Assembly (NCBI GenBank): GCA_002067585.1
Contig: MVQO01000214.1
Span: 1 to 64,000 of the forward strand
DNA from: Syntrophorhabdus sp. PtaB.Bin027
GTDB taxonomy: Bacteria; Desulfobacterota; Syntrophorhabdia; Syntrophorhabdales; Syntrophorhabdaceae
Length of the DNA stretch: 64,000 nucleotides
Direction of reading: 5' to 3'
Made by a program: the position numbers and the translations under genes. Of the stretch, positions 27,604 to 36,991 are shown one piece after another (the stretch's first letter is position 1; each line of letters opens with the position of its first letter). Under the pieces are notes generated by a model, which saw only the letters and a list, made by a program, of their open reading frames with translations, was not told the DNA's origin and made no database searches.

Positions 27604-28669
27604 ATGAGAAATATTGAGAAAACGATGACTGAAAAAGAATATACACACAATGTGTGAAAACAGCCTGATTAAGAAAGCATACGAGTATTTGAGCATGAAG
27701 TGCCTGTAACGCCAAAGAACTTTGCAGTTTGGTATACGTATAGTTTCAGGGGCAGATAGTAAATTGAGAAACAGCATAGACTCCATACTTGAATAGAAGA
27801 AGCCTTTTTCAGAAGAAACTAATGAATCCCCCTTATAGGTGATATTGTACTGAGACATGAAAATCAATTGAAGAATCTACGAGATAATCTCCAACAGGTT
27901 TTAACCGTTATATTGCAGGAAGTTACTAAATTGATTGGCAAACAAAAAAGTATGTGTCGTTTATCTCAGACTCAACCAGGATATTGTCTGATAATTCATC
28001 TCAAAAAGAGGTTAAATAGATTGTCAGGGCAATCATTGATGAGATGAAGATATTGGAAAATTATGGAAAATCAGTGCAGATGAAGTTAATAGAAACGACC
28101 GATATCCTGAAAAACCTTCAAAAAGATTCCGAGCTTGTCAAGTCTGAAGCGTTGGTTGATTTTCTGACAGATATGCCTAACAGGAAGGCTTTTGCTGAGG
28201 CATTAACTGCTGCATGAACAGACTGGGCTGCGGGAGGCGAGAAAAAAAGCCCTTTGTTGTTAATAGACATGAACCACCTTAAAAATTTCAATGATGAACA
28301 CGATCATCTTCTTATCAGTGGCTATGTTCTGAAGTTTGTGCCGAAAAAGATTAGGGAACCGGCAAAAAATGGACTTTTGACTCGCTTTGAAGGTGAAAAA
28401 TTTGCGGTGATTTTCCCTGTAACCTCTTTGTAGGCCTCTAAGGTTGAAGGAAAAATATGAGAAAGTATTTTAGTCAAGCAACTCTGAAAGAGATAGCAAC
28501 CTTACGAAATATTGGGAAAATAACCGCCTCAACAGGAGTAGCGTACTATTGCTTGAACGAATCTCCAAAGGCATTCTCGTTGTGGTCTGACCCGGCCCTC
28601 TATTTTGTGAAGAATGGAGGAAGAAACAGTATGGCTACAGAGCCTGATATATTTTCAATGCTTCCTTAA
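27604..28669 (+). pseudogene. Diguanylate cyclase (GGDEF) pseudogene
   Basis: Pieces in shifting plus-strand frames line up with one GGDEF protein: EVPVTPKNFAVWYTY, LRNSIDSILE, KPFSEETNE, NLQQVLTVILQEVTKLIG, SDSTRILSDNSSQKEVK, IIDEMKILENYGKSVQ, LVDFLTDMPNRKAFAEAL, LLLIDMNHLKNFNDEHDH, LTRFEGEKFAVIFP and a C-terminal STGVAYYCLNESPKAF then NGGRNSMATE. They are broken by several frameshifts and stops (for example TGA at about 28216 and TAG at about 28431). The signature GGDEF reads EGEKF, so the active site is also lost. Confidence 0.85.
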
Positions 28670-28873
28670 TACTTCTTATTTTCAGGACCACCTGACGGTT
28701 ATAAAGATACCTGACTTGAAGCCAGTCGTGCTTGCAGAGGACTCATGCTTGTGAGTCTATCCATAAGAACTTTGATGAAAAATGAAACGTTGTAACAATC
28801 TGTGAAAAAGTTGAGGGTATTTTTATGCTATTATGTTACGGCAAAACCACACAGTCTTTTACAGGAGCTGATC

Positions 28874-30163
28874 ATGAAACCTCGATACTATCTCTGTCTT
28901 GGCCCTAACAGAAAAGAGTTTTTCTCCCTTTCGAACAGGTGGAACGTCGTGCATTTTGTTGAAAAAGAAAAGAAAGTCTTTATGCCCACCATTGAGGAGA
29001 TGACAGAAAGAGCACTTCTACAGCCCATTGGCAGTCCGTCGCTGGACGAACTTACCGGAAGAGTTTGTCGTGTCGCAATTATCATTGATGATGCAACAAG
29101 GCCAACGCCTGTGAAAAGGATTCTCAATGTGTTGCTCCCTCTTCTTGCCAAGAAAGGAGTCACAAAAGAAAAGATTACCCTCGTTATTGCCCTTGGAACC
29201 CACATGCCCGTAAAGCATGAAGACCTGGAATTACGAATTGGCAGTGATTTGATGTCAGGGTACAGGATTGTTCAACATAATGCCTGGCAGGATAATCTCA
29301 TACCTTTTGTTCTCGATGGCAACCAAATTGTGAAGATCAATCCCCACGTTGTCCAGGCAGACCTGAAAATAGGTATCAGTTCTATCTTGCCCCACCCTAT
29401 GGCAGGGTATGGTGGAGGACCAAAGATTGTCATGCCTGGCATAGCTGACTTTGACTATACACGGGATCACCACATGAGATACACTATCCATCCACAGGCG
29501 CGTGCAGGATTGATAAAAGGAAACCCTTTTCATGAGAAAGTTTTGGAAGTGGCACGAACTGTAGGGCTCTCCCTTACCATTAACTGCGTGTACAATCAAC
29601 AGGGGGAACCAGTTCAGATTATCGCAGGAAGCCCAGAGGCCGCATTTTTTAAAGCCGTTGAGCTATGCTACGAGGAGCTTGGCCACAGATTTCAGGAAAA
29701 AGTTGATATAACAATTAGTTCCACTTATCCCCACACTCATGGCCACCAGTTTGCCAAGGGTTTTAGTGCCCCTGATGCTGTCACCAAAGACACTGGTGCT
29801 ATACTTCTAATGGCACCCCTTGTAACACCGGTACCCGATGAGTTTCGGGACTCCTTCAATGTGGTTCGGGAAAAATCAGAAAATCAACCAGAACGATTTG
29901 TAAGGAATGCTATGGCACAGGGTTTGCCTTTTCTGCCGGAAAAGCCTTTGGAGTTCAATATGGCAATGTCTTGTATGATTCTACGCCGCCCCATACGGAC
30001 CATCTCTGTATCACCAATGATCTCGAGGGAAGATGCCAGTACAATGGGTATGGAATATGCCAGCTCCCTGAAACAAGGATTGCGAGTTCTAGAGAAGGCA
30101 TATCCAGAGGCAACAGTTGCAATATTTCCGTCTGGCGGACTTGTTGTGCCAGTTACGGATTAA
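28874..30163 (+). CDS. LarA-like nickel-pincer racemase family protein
   Basis: The product of 429 residues matches the LarA family: IIDDATRPTPVKRIL, ALGTHMPVKHEDL (metal-site His), HPMAGYGGGPKIVMPG (second His and the Lys that anchors the pincer cofactor in Lactobacillus LarA), and DHHMRY. LarA catalyses lactate racemisation with a nickel pincer nucleotide made by LarBCE; none of those genes is in the window. Many paralogues act on other 2-hydroxyacids. ATG 28874 follows CAGGAG. A dead UxaA-type dehydratase gene follows, which suggests a former hydroxyacid/sugar-acid pathway. Confidence 0.83.
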   Translation: MKPRYYLCLGPNRKEFFSLSNRWNVVHFVEKEKKVFMPTIEEMTERALLQPIGSPSLDELTGRVCRVAIIIDDATRPTPVKRILNVLLPLLAKKGVTKEKITLVIALGTHMPVKHEDLELRIGSDLMSGYRIVQHNAWQDNLIPFVLDGNQIVKINPHVVQADLKIGISSILPHPMAGYGGGPKIVMPGIADFDYTRDHHMRYTIHPQARAGLIKGNPFHEKVLEVARTVGLSLTINCVYNQQGEPVQIIAGSPEAAFFKAVELCYEELGHRFQEKVDITISSTYPHTHGHQFAKGFSAPDAVTKDTGAILLMAPLVTPVPDEFRDSFNVVREKSENQPERFVRNAMAQGLPFLPEKPLEFNMAMSCMILRRPIRTISVSPMISREDASTMGMEYASSLKQGLRVLEKAYPEATVAIFPSGGLVVPVTD

Positions 30164-30225
30164 CAATTACATGATCATCTACATGATCATCGGGATTGAA
30201 GCCTTTCGTGGGATATAAGGCAATA

Positions 30226-31228
30226 ATGATCAACAAAAAAGACAATGTCACAACAGCCCTGACTTCGCGTGCCAGGGGAATACAAATTTTAAAAGAGATA
30301 CAGGAGCGATAGTACTCCATAACGCCGCTTTCAGGTGTCCCAGGGATTACAAATTTATCCTTCAGAACAGGGAAACAAGAGATTCAGAATATCCGCATTG
30401 TGGTCAGTCAGTTAAAAGCTCAGGATAATGAATAGTTTCCAGGGCTATTTAATAGCTTAGAGGAAAGCAGGAACAGGCAATCACGTATCCATCATCCCCA
30501 ATGTTATGTGTTGCTGCATGGGTTATTGTCACGGTATCGAAGGGGGTTTTTCTGCCCAATATTTTGGGTGGAACGGACTATGCTTCAGGCATTGTAGCAA
30601 ATCCGGCAGTCGGGGTCATGTGACTTGATGTTGGTTGCTGAGGGCTGAACAGTGATCCTTTCCGAGATATCAGAGTTAATCGGGGCAGAACATCTTGTTG
30701 TAAAAGGGCGCAGAGTCCTGAGATAGCTAGGCGGATCTTCAGTACAATAAAATGGTGGGAGTGTCAGTCGGTTGTTGCAGTCCAGGACATTCGGGAAGGA
30801 AACCCATCTCCTAACAGCATAGCAGGTAGGGCCCACAACCCTTGGAGAGAAATCACGAGACTGTGTCAACAAAGGAGGAACAAGCCCATAGAAGTAGTTA
30901 TGTCAATGGGCAAGAACAACGAAGAGGGTTTGGTCAACATGAATATCCCGGCCCATGACATTGAGTAACTCACGAGTGTGGCAGCAGGAGACTTACAGAT
31001 TGTCGTGTTTACCACATGATGAAGCACCACCCATAGAAAACCCTAAATCGCCTGTTCGTAAGTTTACTGCAAATAGAGATACCGTACCATGTTAGATAAT
31101 ATGGATATAAATATGAGCTTTGTGATTCGATAAAGCGAAAGAATCCGAGATGCAGGCAACCGAATTTTAAGGAAATAATTTCCGTTGCCTCAGGTGAGAT
31201 TGTCAAAGCAGAGAATTTTGGTGGTTAA
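30226..31228 (+). pseudogene. UxaA-family dehydratase (altronate/galactarate/sulfolactate lyase type) pseudogene
   Basis: An ATG at 30226 begins INKKDNVTTALTSRARGI, like the UxaA SAF domain. The large-subunit motifs follow in mixed frames: RKAGTGNHVSIIPNVMCC, GGTDYASGIVANPAVG, TVILSEISELIGAEHLVV, GPTTLGEKSRD, NKGGTSPIEVVMSMG, MLDNMDINM, ISVASGEIVKAENFGG ending at TAA 31226. At least three frameshifts, several stops (TAG about 30308, TGA in the EG-TVIL segment) and an apparent deletion of about 100 residues kill it. Confidence 0.82.
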
Positions 31229-31339
31229 AGAGGCTTCTGAATATTCATGCTGAACAACAATAATTAGCGGTCTTGTCTTATGGGCGCTGGACAGTGCGTT
31301 CGGTGAAAGAGATGCTTTTTTTGTTAGTCCCTATAAAGA

Positions 31340-31996
31340 TTACTTGACCACCTTGATTCTGGCGTCACAAATTTGTACGCCAGAACCGAGAGAAGATATG
31401 AACAATGGATTAATATCTATTTCTTTAACCTCAGGATGAAGAACAATAAATCTTGAAAACTGAAGCAGAAAATCTTCAATTGCCGGGAGATCAATCGGGC
31501 CACTTCGGGACCTCCTAAGTATGTCATAACCCTTCAGTTCTTCCATCATATCTTTTGCATCAGAAGCGTTAATAGGGATCAATCGAAAAGAAACATCTTT
31601 CATGGCTTCTACGAATACGCCCCCCAATCCGAACATGAGGACAGGCCCAAACTGTAGATCTTTCAACATTCCAACGATTACCTCGATCCCACTACCCTGT
31701 TTCTGCACGATTATGCCATCGAGCCATTTTTCCGGATAAGACGAACTAAAAGAATCAACAAGCTCTCTGAACGCGTGTCGCACTTCTATTTCATCTTTAA
31801 GTGATACCCTGATGCCTCTAGCCTCGGTCTTATGAATCATATCTGGTGAAGAGATTTTGAGGGTCACAGGATAACCGATCTCTAATGAGCGGCTGGCAGC
31901 CTCCTTTTCGTTTTGGGCAAGATAACTTTTAAGCAAAGGAAATCCTTCTTTTTCAAGGAAGGTCAGGGCGTTAATCCCAAGCAATAATGATTCCAA
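31340..31996 (-). CDS. Acyl-CoA synthetase (ADP-forming), beta subunit (ATP-grasp)
   Basis: The 218-residue product is an ATP-grasp domain: GYPVTLKISSPDMIHKTEARGIRVSL, IIVQKQGSGIEVIVG, FGPVLMFGLGGVFVEAMKD and EIDINPLF. It pairs with the alpha subunit four bases upstream. Together they convert an acyl-CoA plus ADP and phosphate into acid plus ATP, a way for anaerobes to save energy. It begins at TTG 31996 with AAAAAGG nine bases ahead; no ATG is available. Confidence 0.87.
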   Translation of the reverse strand: MESLLLGINALTFLEKEGFPLLKSYLAQNEKEAASRSLEIGYPVTLKISSPDMIHKTEARGIRVSLKDEIEVRHAFRELVDSFSSSYPEKWLDGIIVQKQGSGIEVIVGMLKDLQFGPVLMFGLGGVFVEAMKDVSFRLIPINASDAKDMMEELKGYDILRRSRSGPIDLPAIEDFLLQFSRFIVLHPEVKEIDINPLFISSLGSGVQICDARIKVVK

Positions 31997-32000
31997 ATCT

Positions 32001-33395
32001 TTACCTTTTTCTATTCATTAAAAAGCCGACTTTCCACATATTCGCCATTGCCAGCACTGCCCTTTCAGGGGTAGGAAGGGTTACAACCCCTTTTTTCCGG
32101 TCAAGTGCTTTAACTGGTTCATCCCATACGCCCGGGGGGGCCGAAAAACAAGCAATAACAGGTTTTTGAAAAGATTCTATGGATTTCATATATTCTACCA
32201 TACCCTCTACAAGTTTTAGATTAGCAGAGGCATACATGGCCAGGAAGATCACTCCGTCTGTATCTCTGTCCCCAAGCACTGTCTTCAAGATTTCAATGAT
32301 ATTCTTTGGATTGTACCACGCAGGTCCCATATCCACAGGATTTGTACGAATGGCAACAGGAGGTAAAAGCTGATCGATTCTCTCTTGTGTAACTTCGGAA
32401 AAACGGCAGAGTTTCAACCCCGCAGGCTCGAGGGCATCGGAAGCAATCATACCAGGACCGGCTTGACTGGAAAGGATAGCTATGTGAGTACCTCGTGGTA
32501 AAGGGCATGCATCGATAGCTTTTGCTGTATCGAGTAATTCCTCTGCTGTATCAACTTCCAAAATTCCTGCTTGACGAAGGGCACCCTTCCATATCGCATG
32601 GTTTCCGGCAAGGGTACCGGTGTGAAATCGGCTCGCGCTGTCTCCTTTTTCGCTTTTCCCTGCTTTGTATGCGATTACAGGCTTTTTTCCACGCAGCGAC
32701 TCAGCAACCTCAAGCAGCCTTCGTGGTTTATCAAGTCCCTCTATGTAAAGGGCGATTACTCTTGTTGTGCTGTCTTCTTCAACAAGGTAGGATAGTAACT
32801 CAGGGAAATCTACATTACAACGGTTGCCAAGACTCATCAGTTTTGACATGGCGACCCCCTGCTCAATGGCAAGGAAGCCGCAGAGATGACAAATGCCACC
32901 GCTCTGACTTATGAGGGCAACACCCCCTTTCTCGATTCTCGAGAACTCAGAGGTGAAAGAGGCATTTACCCCAGAACTCAGGTTGACAAAGCCGAAGGTA
33001 TTTGGTCCGATGATAGGAAGATTGTAATGTGCCGCAATTTCCCGAATCTCTTCCTCGCGGACACTGCCCCCAGGATCTTCGATTTCTCGAAATCCTGCCG
33101 TAATGAGCACTACCCCTTGCACCCCCTTCCCCCCGCATAAGTGAAGTGCGTCTGGTACCATGTGGGCTGGTACCACAATTACCGCTAAGTCAATATTGTC
33201 AGAGATTGCACCTAACGAAGCATATGAATCTAGGCCCCAGATTTTGTAATCTTTCGGATTTATTGGGTAGATCTTTCCTCGGTAGTTACCGACAAGGCTT
33301 TTCATAACATGATAGCCGAGTTTATCAAAGTTGTTAGATGCACCAACCACTGCTACGGAATGAGGAGAAAAAAGCCGGGCAAGTTTTTGATTCAT
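32001..33395 (-). CDS. Acyl-CoA synthetase (ADP-forming), alpha subunit (CoA-binding)
   Basis: The product of 464 residues has a CoA-binding Rossmann domain (SVAVVGASNNFDKLGYHVMK), two flavodoxin-like ligase-CoA domains and the phosphohistidine motif SRFHTGTLAGN. This is the succinyl-CoA-synthetase-like ACD fold with alpha and beta as separate genes. It is the first gene of the minus-strand pair and is divergent from the bam cluster, 390 bases away. Substrate (acetyl-, benzoyl- or another acyl-CoA) cannot be told. Confidence 0.88.
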   Translation of the reverse strand: MNQKLARLFSPHSVAVVGASNNFDKLGYHVMKSLVGNYRGKIYPINPKDYKIWGLDSYASLGAISDNIDLAVIVVPAHMVPDALHLCGGKGVQGVVLITAGFREIEDPGGSVREEEIREIAAHYNLPIIGPNTFGFVNLSSGVNASFTSEFSRIEKGGVALISQSGGICHLCGFLAIEQGVAMSKLMSLGNRCNVDFPELLSYLVEEDSTTRVIALYIEGLDKPRRLLEVAESLRGKKPVIAYKAGKSEKGDSASRFHTGTLAGNHAIWKGALRQAGILEVDTAEELLDTAKAIDACPLPRGTHIAILSSQAGPGMIASDALEPAGLKLCRFSEVTQERIDQLLPPVAIRTNPVDMGPAWYNPKNIIEILKTVLGDRDTDGVIFLAMYASANLKLVEGMVEYMKSIESFQKPVIACFSAPPGVWDEPVKALDRKKGVVTLPTPERAVLAMANMWKVGFLMNRKR

Positions 33396-33784
33396 AACAC
33401 CATCCGCCCCGGTAAGGTATTAGAAAAAGTTGCTCATATTCTGTACCATAGGTCTGGCAAAAAGACAATGTTATTTCCAAGATATATTGCCAATGTGTTG
33501 CTCAGGAATATCTGTGAAGAGATATTTAAAAATAACTGACTGGATTGAGCACCAAAAGATCATCGGGATTATTGTGTCGTGGTATTCTTAATCTACTGTC
33601 CCACCTGTACTTGGAATGCTGGATGCCTGAAGACAACCTGGTTAAGTGCAAAAATGCACGATCCGGCCATGCACACCCCTCATAAAGTACTGTAAATATA
33701 TCTTTTTGTCTTGACATATATTCCTATTAAACTATAATATTAGTCTTACGAAAAATTTCACAAAATGAAAAGGAGAGGGGCGTT
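33396..33784. other. Divergent intergenic region between ACD and bam clusters
   Basis: It contains the strong bam promoter at its right end. No gene is visible in the rest; several AT-rich blocks exist but no repeat I can support. Confidence 0.4.
33711..33738 (+). promoter_or_regulatory. Strong sigma-70 promoter of the dearomatisation operon
   Basis: Both boxes are consensus: TTGACA at 33711-33716 and TATAAT at 33733-33738, with a 16-base spacer. It predicts a start near 33745 and a 40-base leader to the SDR gene, which has AAGGAGAGGGG before its ATG. A perfect promoter suggests high constitutive expression unless a repressor acts. Confidence 0.82.
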
Positions 33785-34540
33785 ATGGGCAAATTAGAAG
33801 GAAAGAACGCTATAGTTACCGGTGGTGGAAGAGGGGTTGGAAGGGCCATCAGTTTAGCCTTTGCCCAGGAAGGTGCAAATGTTGTGGTGAACTATGCCGG
33901 TAATCAGAAGGCGGCAGACGAAGTGGTGGGCATGATCCAGGCCATGGGACGGAAGGCAGTTGCTGTAAAGGGCGATGTGGGCCAGGAAGAGGATGCAAAG
34001 AGGATTGTTGATGCATGTGTAGAAAATTTTGGATCCATTCATATCTTGGTGAATAATGCTGGAATTTCGAAGCCTGCCATGCTGCACAAATTGACGGTTG
34101 ATGTGTGGGATGAGGTTGTGAATGTTCAAATGAGAGGCCCCTGGCTCATGATTAAAGCAGCATCCAAATATTTCATGGAGCAGAAATATGGAAGAATTGT
34201 GAACGTCACCTCAGTAGCTGGAATGGTAGGAACAATAGGCCAGATAAACTATGCAGCGGCAAAAGGCGGGGTTGTGACTCTGACCAAGTCAGCTGCGCGG
34301 GAACTTGCAAAATTCAACGTTACGGCAAATGTAATATCTCTTGGTATAGTAACAACCGAAATGACAATGACACTCCAAACCGATGACAAGCTGAAAGAGA
34401 TATATGTTAGAAGGATTCTGCTCAACAGGTATGCAGAACCAGAAGATGTTGCCCCGGCCTTTGTGTTTTTTGCTTCTGATGACGCTCGATATATTACAGG
34501 GCAGGTTCTTCCTGTAGACGGTGGTTATGGAATGACGTAA
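33785..34540 (+). CDS. Short-chain dehydrogenase/reductase (FabG-like)
   Basis: The 251-residue product has a classical SDR pattern: NAIVTGGGRGVGRAISLAFA, ILVNNAGISKP, catalytic Ser in NVTSVAGMVG, and YAAAK with the catalytic Tyr and Lys. The C-terminus LPVDGGYGMT is usual. It is the first gene before bamQ-bamA-bamR, so it may oxidise a hydroxyacyl-CoA of the same pathway, for example 3-hydroxypimeloyl-CoA formed after ring opening; that is inference. FabG-like fatty acid synthesis is the alternative. Confidence 0.85.
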   Translation: MGKLEGKNAIVTGGGRGVGRAISLAFAQEGANVVVNYAGNQKAADEVVGMIQAMGRKAVAVKGDVGQEEDAKRIVDACVENFGSIHILVNNAGISKPAMLHKLTVDVWDEVVNVQMRGPWLMIKAASKYFMEQKYGRIVNVTSVAGMVGTIGQINYAAAKGGVVTLTKSAARELAKFNVTANVISLGIVTTEMTMTLQTDDKLKEIYVRRILLNRYAEPEDVAPAFVFFASDDARYITGQVLPVDGGYGMT

Positions 34541-34592
34541 TATGGTAAGGAGGTGGTATTGAAAGTATTTCAAATATATAAGGAGGTGTTGA

Positions 34593-35702
34593 ATGGCAGA
34601 TTTACCTAAGACAATAAAACAGTGGCAGATGACCCAACCTACGGTATACAACAGGGAAACGAAAGAGACAACCCCTGGAAAGCTGGAAATGGTTGAAATA
34701 CCGGTACCTGAACTGAAGGAAGGGGAAGTGCTGATTGAGATAGCCGGCTGCGGTGTATGCCACACAGACCTTGGCTATTTTTATGATGGCGTGCCCACCG
34801 TAAGCAAACCCCCGTTGGCCCTTGGCCATGAGATTTCAGGTACTGTGATAGCTGGAGACCCTGCATGGGTTGGAAAAGAGGTTATCATTCCTGCAGTTTT
34901 GCCATGCAGGAAATGTATCCTCTGTAAAACAGGCCGTGGAAACAGGTGTTTGGCCCAGAAGATGCCTGGTAACAGCATGGGTGTCTTTGGTGGTTTTGCA
35001 AGCCATATTGTGGTCCCTTCTATTGACCTTTGCCTCGTTGCGGATAAAAAGGGTTATGCTCTTGAACAGCTTGCAGTTGTGGCTGATGCGGTTACAACCC
35101 CTTATCAGGCATGCAAGAGGGCAGATCTGCAGCCTGGTGATAACGTAATCGTTATCGGCGCTACAGGTGGTGTTGGTGTTTATATGGCTCAGACAGTTAA
35201 AGCACTCGGTGCAAAGACCGTTATCGGTATTGCCCGGAATCCTGACAAACTGAAAAGAGCACTCGACTATGGCTGTGATTACACAATCAGCACCCTTGAA
35301 AAAGACAACAAGGCTCTTGTAAAAGAGTGGAGGGACTATTGCAAGTCCAGAGGTCTTGACAACACAGGCTGGAAAATCTTTGAGGTTACCGGCACGAAGG
35401 CAGGTCAGGACCTTGCGCTTGATCTCCTATCATTTGTTGGCAAGCTTCTCGTAGTAGGCTTTGGTCTGTCAAGGAGCGAATATATGTTTTCGAGGCTAAT
35501 GGCCTTTGATGCAGAGATTATCGGGACATGGGGTTGTTTGCCAGAATACTACCCGATCGTTCTTGATATGGTCCTGAACAAGAAGATCGTCATCGATCCT
35601 TTTGTTGAGGTTAGGCCCATGAGCACGATCGCAGCAACATTTGATGAGATCCACAAGGCTGGATCCCCTGCAAAGAGGGTTTCCTTAAAGCCAGACTTTT
35701 AA
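34593..35702 (+). CDS. bamQ: 6-hydroxycyclohex-1-ene-1-carbonyl-CoA dehydrogenase
   Basis: The 369-residue product is a zinc-dependent medium-chain dehydrogenase: catalytic zinc GCGVCHTDLGYF and LALGHEISGTV, structural zinc LPCRKCILCKTGRGNRCL, NAD-binding GATGGVGVYMAQTVKALGA. Length and the next gene identify it as Had/BamQ, which oxidises the hydroxyl to the oxo compound before ring cleavage. AAGGAGGTG lies before its ATG. It sits between the SDR and bamA. Confidence 0.88.
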   Translation: MADLPKTIKQWQMTQPTVYNRETKETTPGKLEMVEIPVPELKEGEVLIEIAGCGVCHTDLGYFYDGVPTVSKPPLALGHEISGTVIAGDPAWVGKEVIIPAVLPCRKCILCKTGRGNRCLAQKMPGNSMGVFGGFASHIVVPSIDLCLVADKKGYALEQLAVVADAVTTPYQACKRADLQPGDNVIVIGATGGVGVYMAQTVKALGAKTVIGIARNPDKLKRALDYGCDYTISTLEKDNKALVKEWRDYCKSRGLDNTGWKIFEVTGTKAGQDLALDLLSFVGKLLVVGFGLSRSEYMFSRLMAFDAEIIGTWGCLPEYYPIVLDMVLNKKIVIDPFVEVRPMSTIAATFDEIHKAGSPAKRVSLKPDF

Positions 35703-35746
35703 GCAGTAGTTTGGAGCAACAATAAAATTCTATTTAGGAGGAAAGT

Positions 35747-36895
35747 ATGGGTTTAGAATGGATGCCAAGAGAACATGAGTTGAAAGACCACAGCAGACAT
35801 GGTACACAGTGGTGGGGCACAGAGGCTCCATGTACCGTTTATGAGAAGAGACCTTTGAAGGACCCCAAGGGCAATGTAATACCAGGCCTTTACGTAGCTT
35901 GGGTCACACTCAACAATCCTGCGCAGTTTAACTCTTACACCACAGAGATGGTGAAGGGTGTGATTGCGGGTTTTGAGAACTCCTCAACAGATCGCTCGGT
36001 TGTGGCAACAGTTTTTACTGGAGTAGGACCGTACGCCTTCTGTACCGGTGGCAACACTAAGGAATATTCAGAATATTACAGTATGAGACCGGAAGAATAC
36101 GGTGCATATATGGAACTTTTCAACAACATGGTTGACAGTATCCTTATGTGCAAAAAACCGGTCATCTGCAGGATTAACGGCATGAGGGTTGCGGGCGGCC
36201 AGGAAATTGGAACAGCATGCGACATCAGTATCTCTTCAGACCTGGCAATTTTAGGTCAGGCAGGTCCCCGTCACGGTTCAGCCCCTGTGGGTGGCGCTTC
36301 TGACTTCCTCCCGTGGTATCTGGGTGTAGAAGACGCCATGTGGAGCTGTGTGAGTTGCGAGATGTGGAGCGCCTACAAGATGTGGTGGAAGGGCCTCATC
36401 AGCAAGGCCTTCCCGGTCCTGAAAGATGACAAGGGAAACTGGGTGCGGAATCCCCAGGTCATAACCGACGCGTTCGTCAAGGATGGAGAAATCGTGTACG
36501 GTGAGATGAAAACAGGCCAGGAATTCAAGGATGCACGGGCATGGGTTCAGGATAAACAGAAAAAAGGCGAAGTCGACTTCTCCCTCCTCGATGCAGAAGT
36601 TGATAGAATCGTCTGGATCTTCGCGAATCTGTTCCCCGGCTGCCTGATGAAATCCATCGACGGCGTACGGCAGAAGAAGAAATTCTTCTGGGATCAGATC
36701 AAGAACGACCACAGATACTGGCTGGCAACCAACATGATGGGCGAGGCCTTCCTTGGCTTCGGCGCCTTCAACACCAAGAAGATCACCGGTGTGGACACCA
36801 TCGACTTCATCAAGAACCGCCAGCTCATTGCAGAAGGCAAACTGGTCGATACAGCTTTTATGGAACAGGTTCTCGGGAAACCGCAGGGCAAGTAA
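35747..36895 (+). CDS. bamA: 6-oxocyclohex-1-ene-1-carbonyl-CoA hydrolase (ring-cleaving)
   Basis: The 382-residue product matches Oah/BamA: a crotonase-fold protein longer than usual, with VIAGFENSSTDRSVVATVFTG, GPYAFCTGGNTKEYSEYYSM, and the diagnostic AGPRHGSAPVGGASDFLPWY block. BamA adds two waters and opens the ring to 3-hydroxypimelyl-CoA, and is a marker gene for anaerobic aromatic degradation. The 3' third uses mostly C-ending codons, unlike the 5' part. A terminator follows at 36912. Confidence 0.93.
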   Translation: MGLEWMPREHELKDHSRHGTQWWGTEAPCTVYEKRPLKDPKGNVIPGLYVAWVTLNNPAQFNSYTTEMVKGVIAGFENSSTDRSVVATVFTGVGPYAFCTGGNTKEYSEYYSMRPEEYGAYMELFNNMVDSILMCKKPVICRINGMRVAGGQEIGTACDISISSDLAILGQAGPRHGSAPVGGASDFLPWYLGVEDAMWSCVSCEMWSAYKMWWKGLISKAFPVLKDDKGNWVRNPQVITDAFVKDGEIVYGEMKTGQEFKDARAWVQDKQKKGEVDFSLLDAEVDRIVWIFANLFPGCLMKSIDGVRQKKKFFWDQIKNDHRYWLATNMMGEAFLGFGAFNTKKITGVDTIDFIKNRQLIAEGKLVDTAFMEQVLGKPQGK

Positions 36896-36911
36896 GAAAG
36901 GTAACTTTCAC

Positions 36912-36937
36912 GGGGGGAGAAATCCCCCCTTTTTTTA
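36912..36937 (+). terminator. Rho-independent terminator between bamA and bamR
   Basis: GGGGGGA (36912-36918) pairs with TCCCCCC (36923-36929) around GAAA, followed by eight T. It is a strong but short hairpin, so partial readthrough into bamR is possible; otherwise bamR needs its own promoter within the next 60 bases, where I see none of good quality. Confidence 0.85.
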
Positions 36938-36991
36938 TTTCAAACACCCATCACGTGTCACGCGTTATGGGCTTTAAACAAGGAGAAAACA

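Noticed and set aside
27541-27867. Minus-strand frame (108 codons)
   Set aside because: The region is better explained by plus-strand remnants of a GGDEF protein.
30585-30872. Minus-strand frame (95 codons)
   Set aside because: It lies opposite the UxaA-like remnants and has no start signal.
36278-36712. Minus-strand frame (144 codons) in bamA
   Set aside because: The C-ending codons in bamA open the opposite strand; bamA is certain here.
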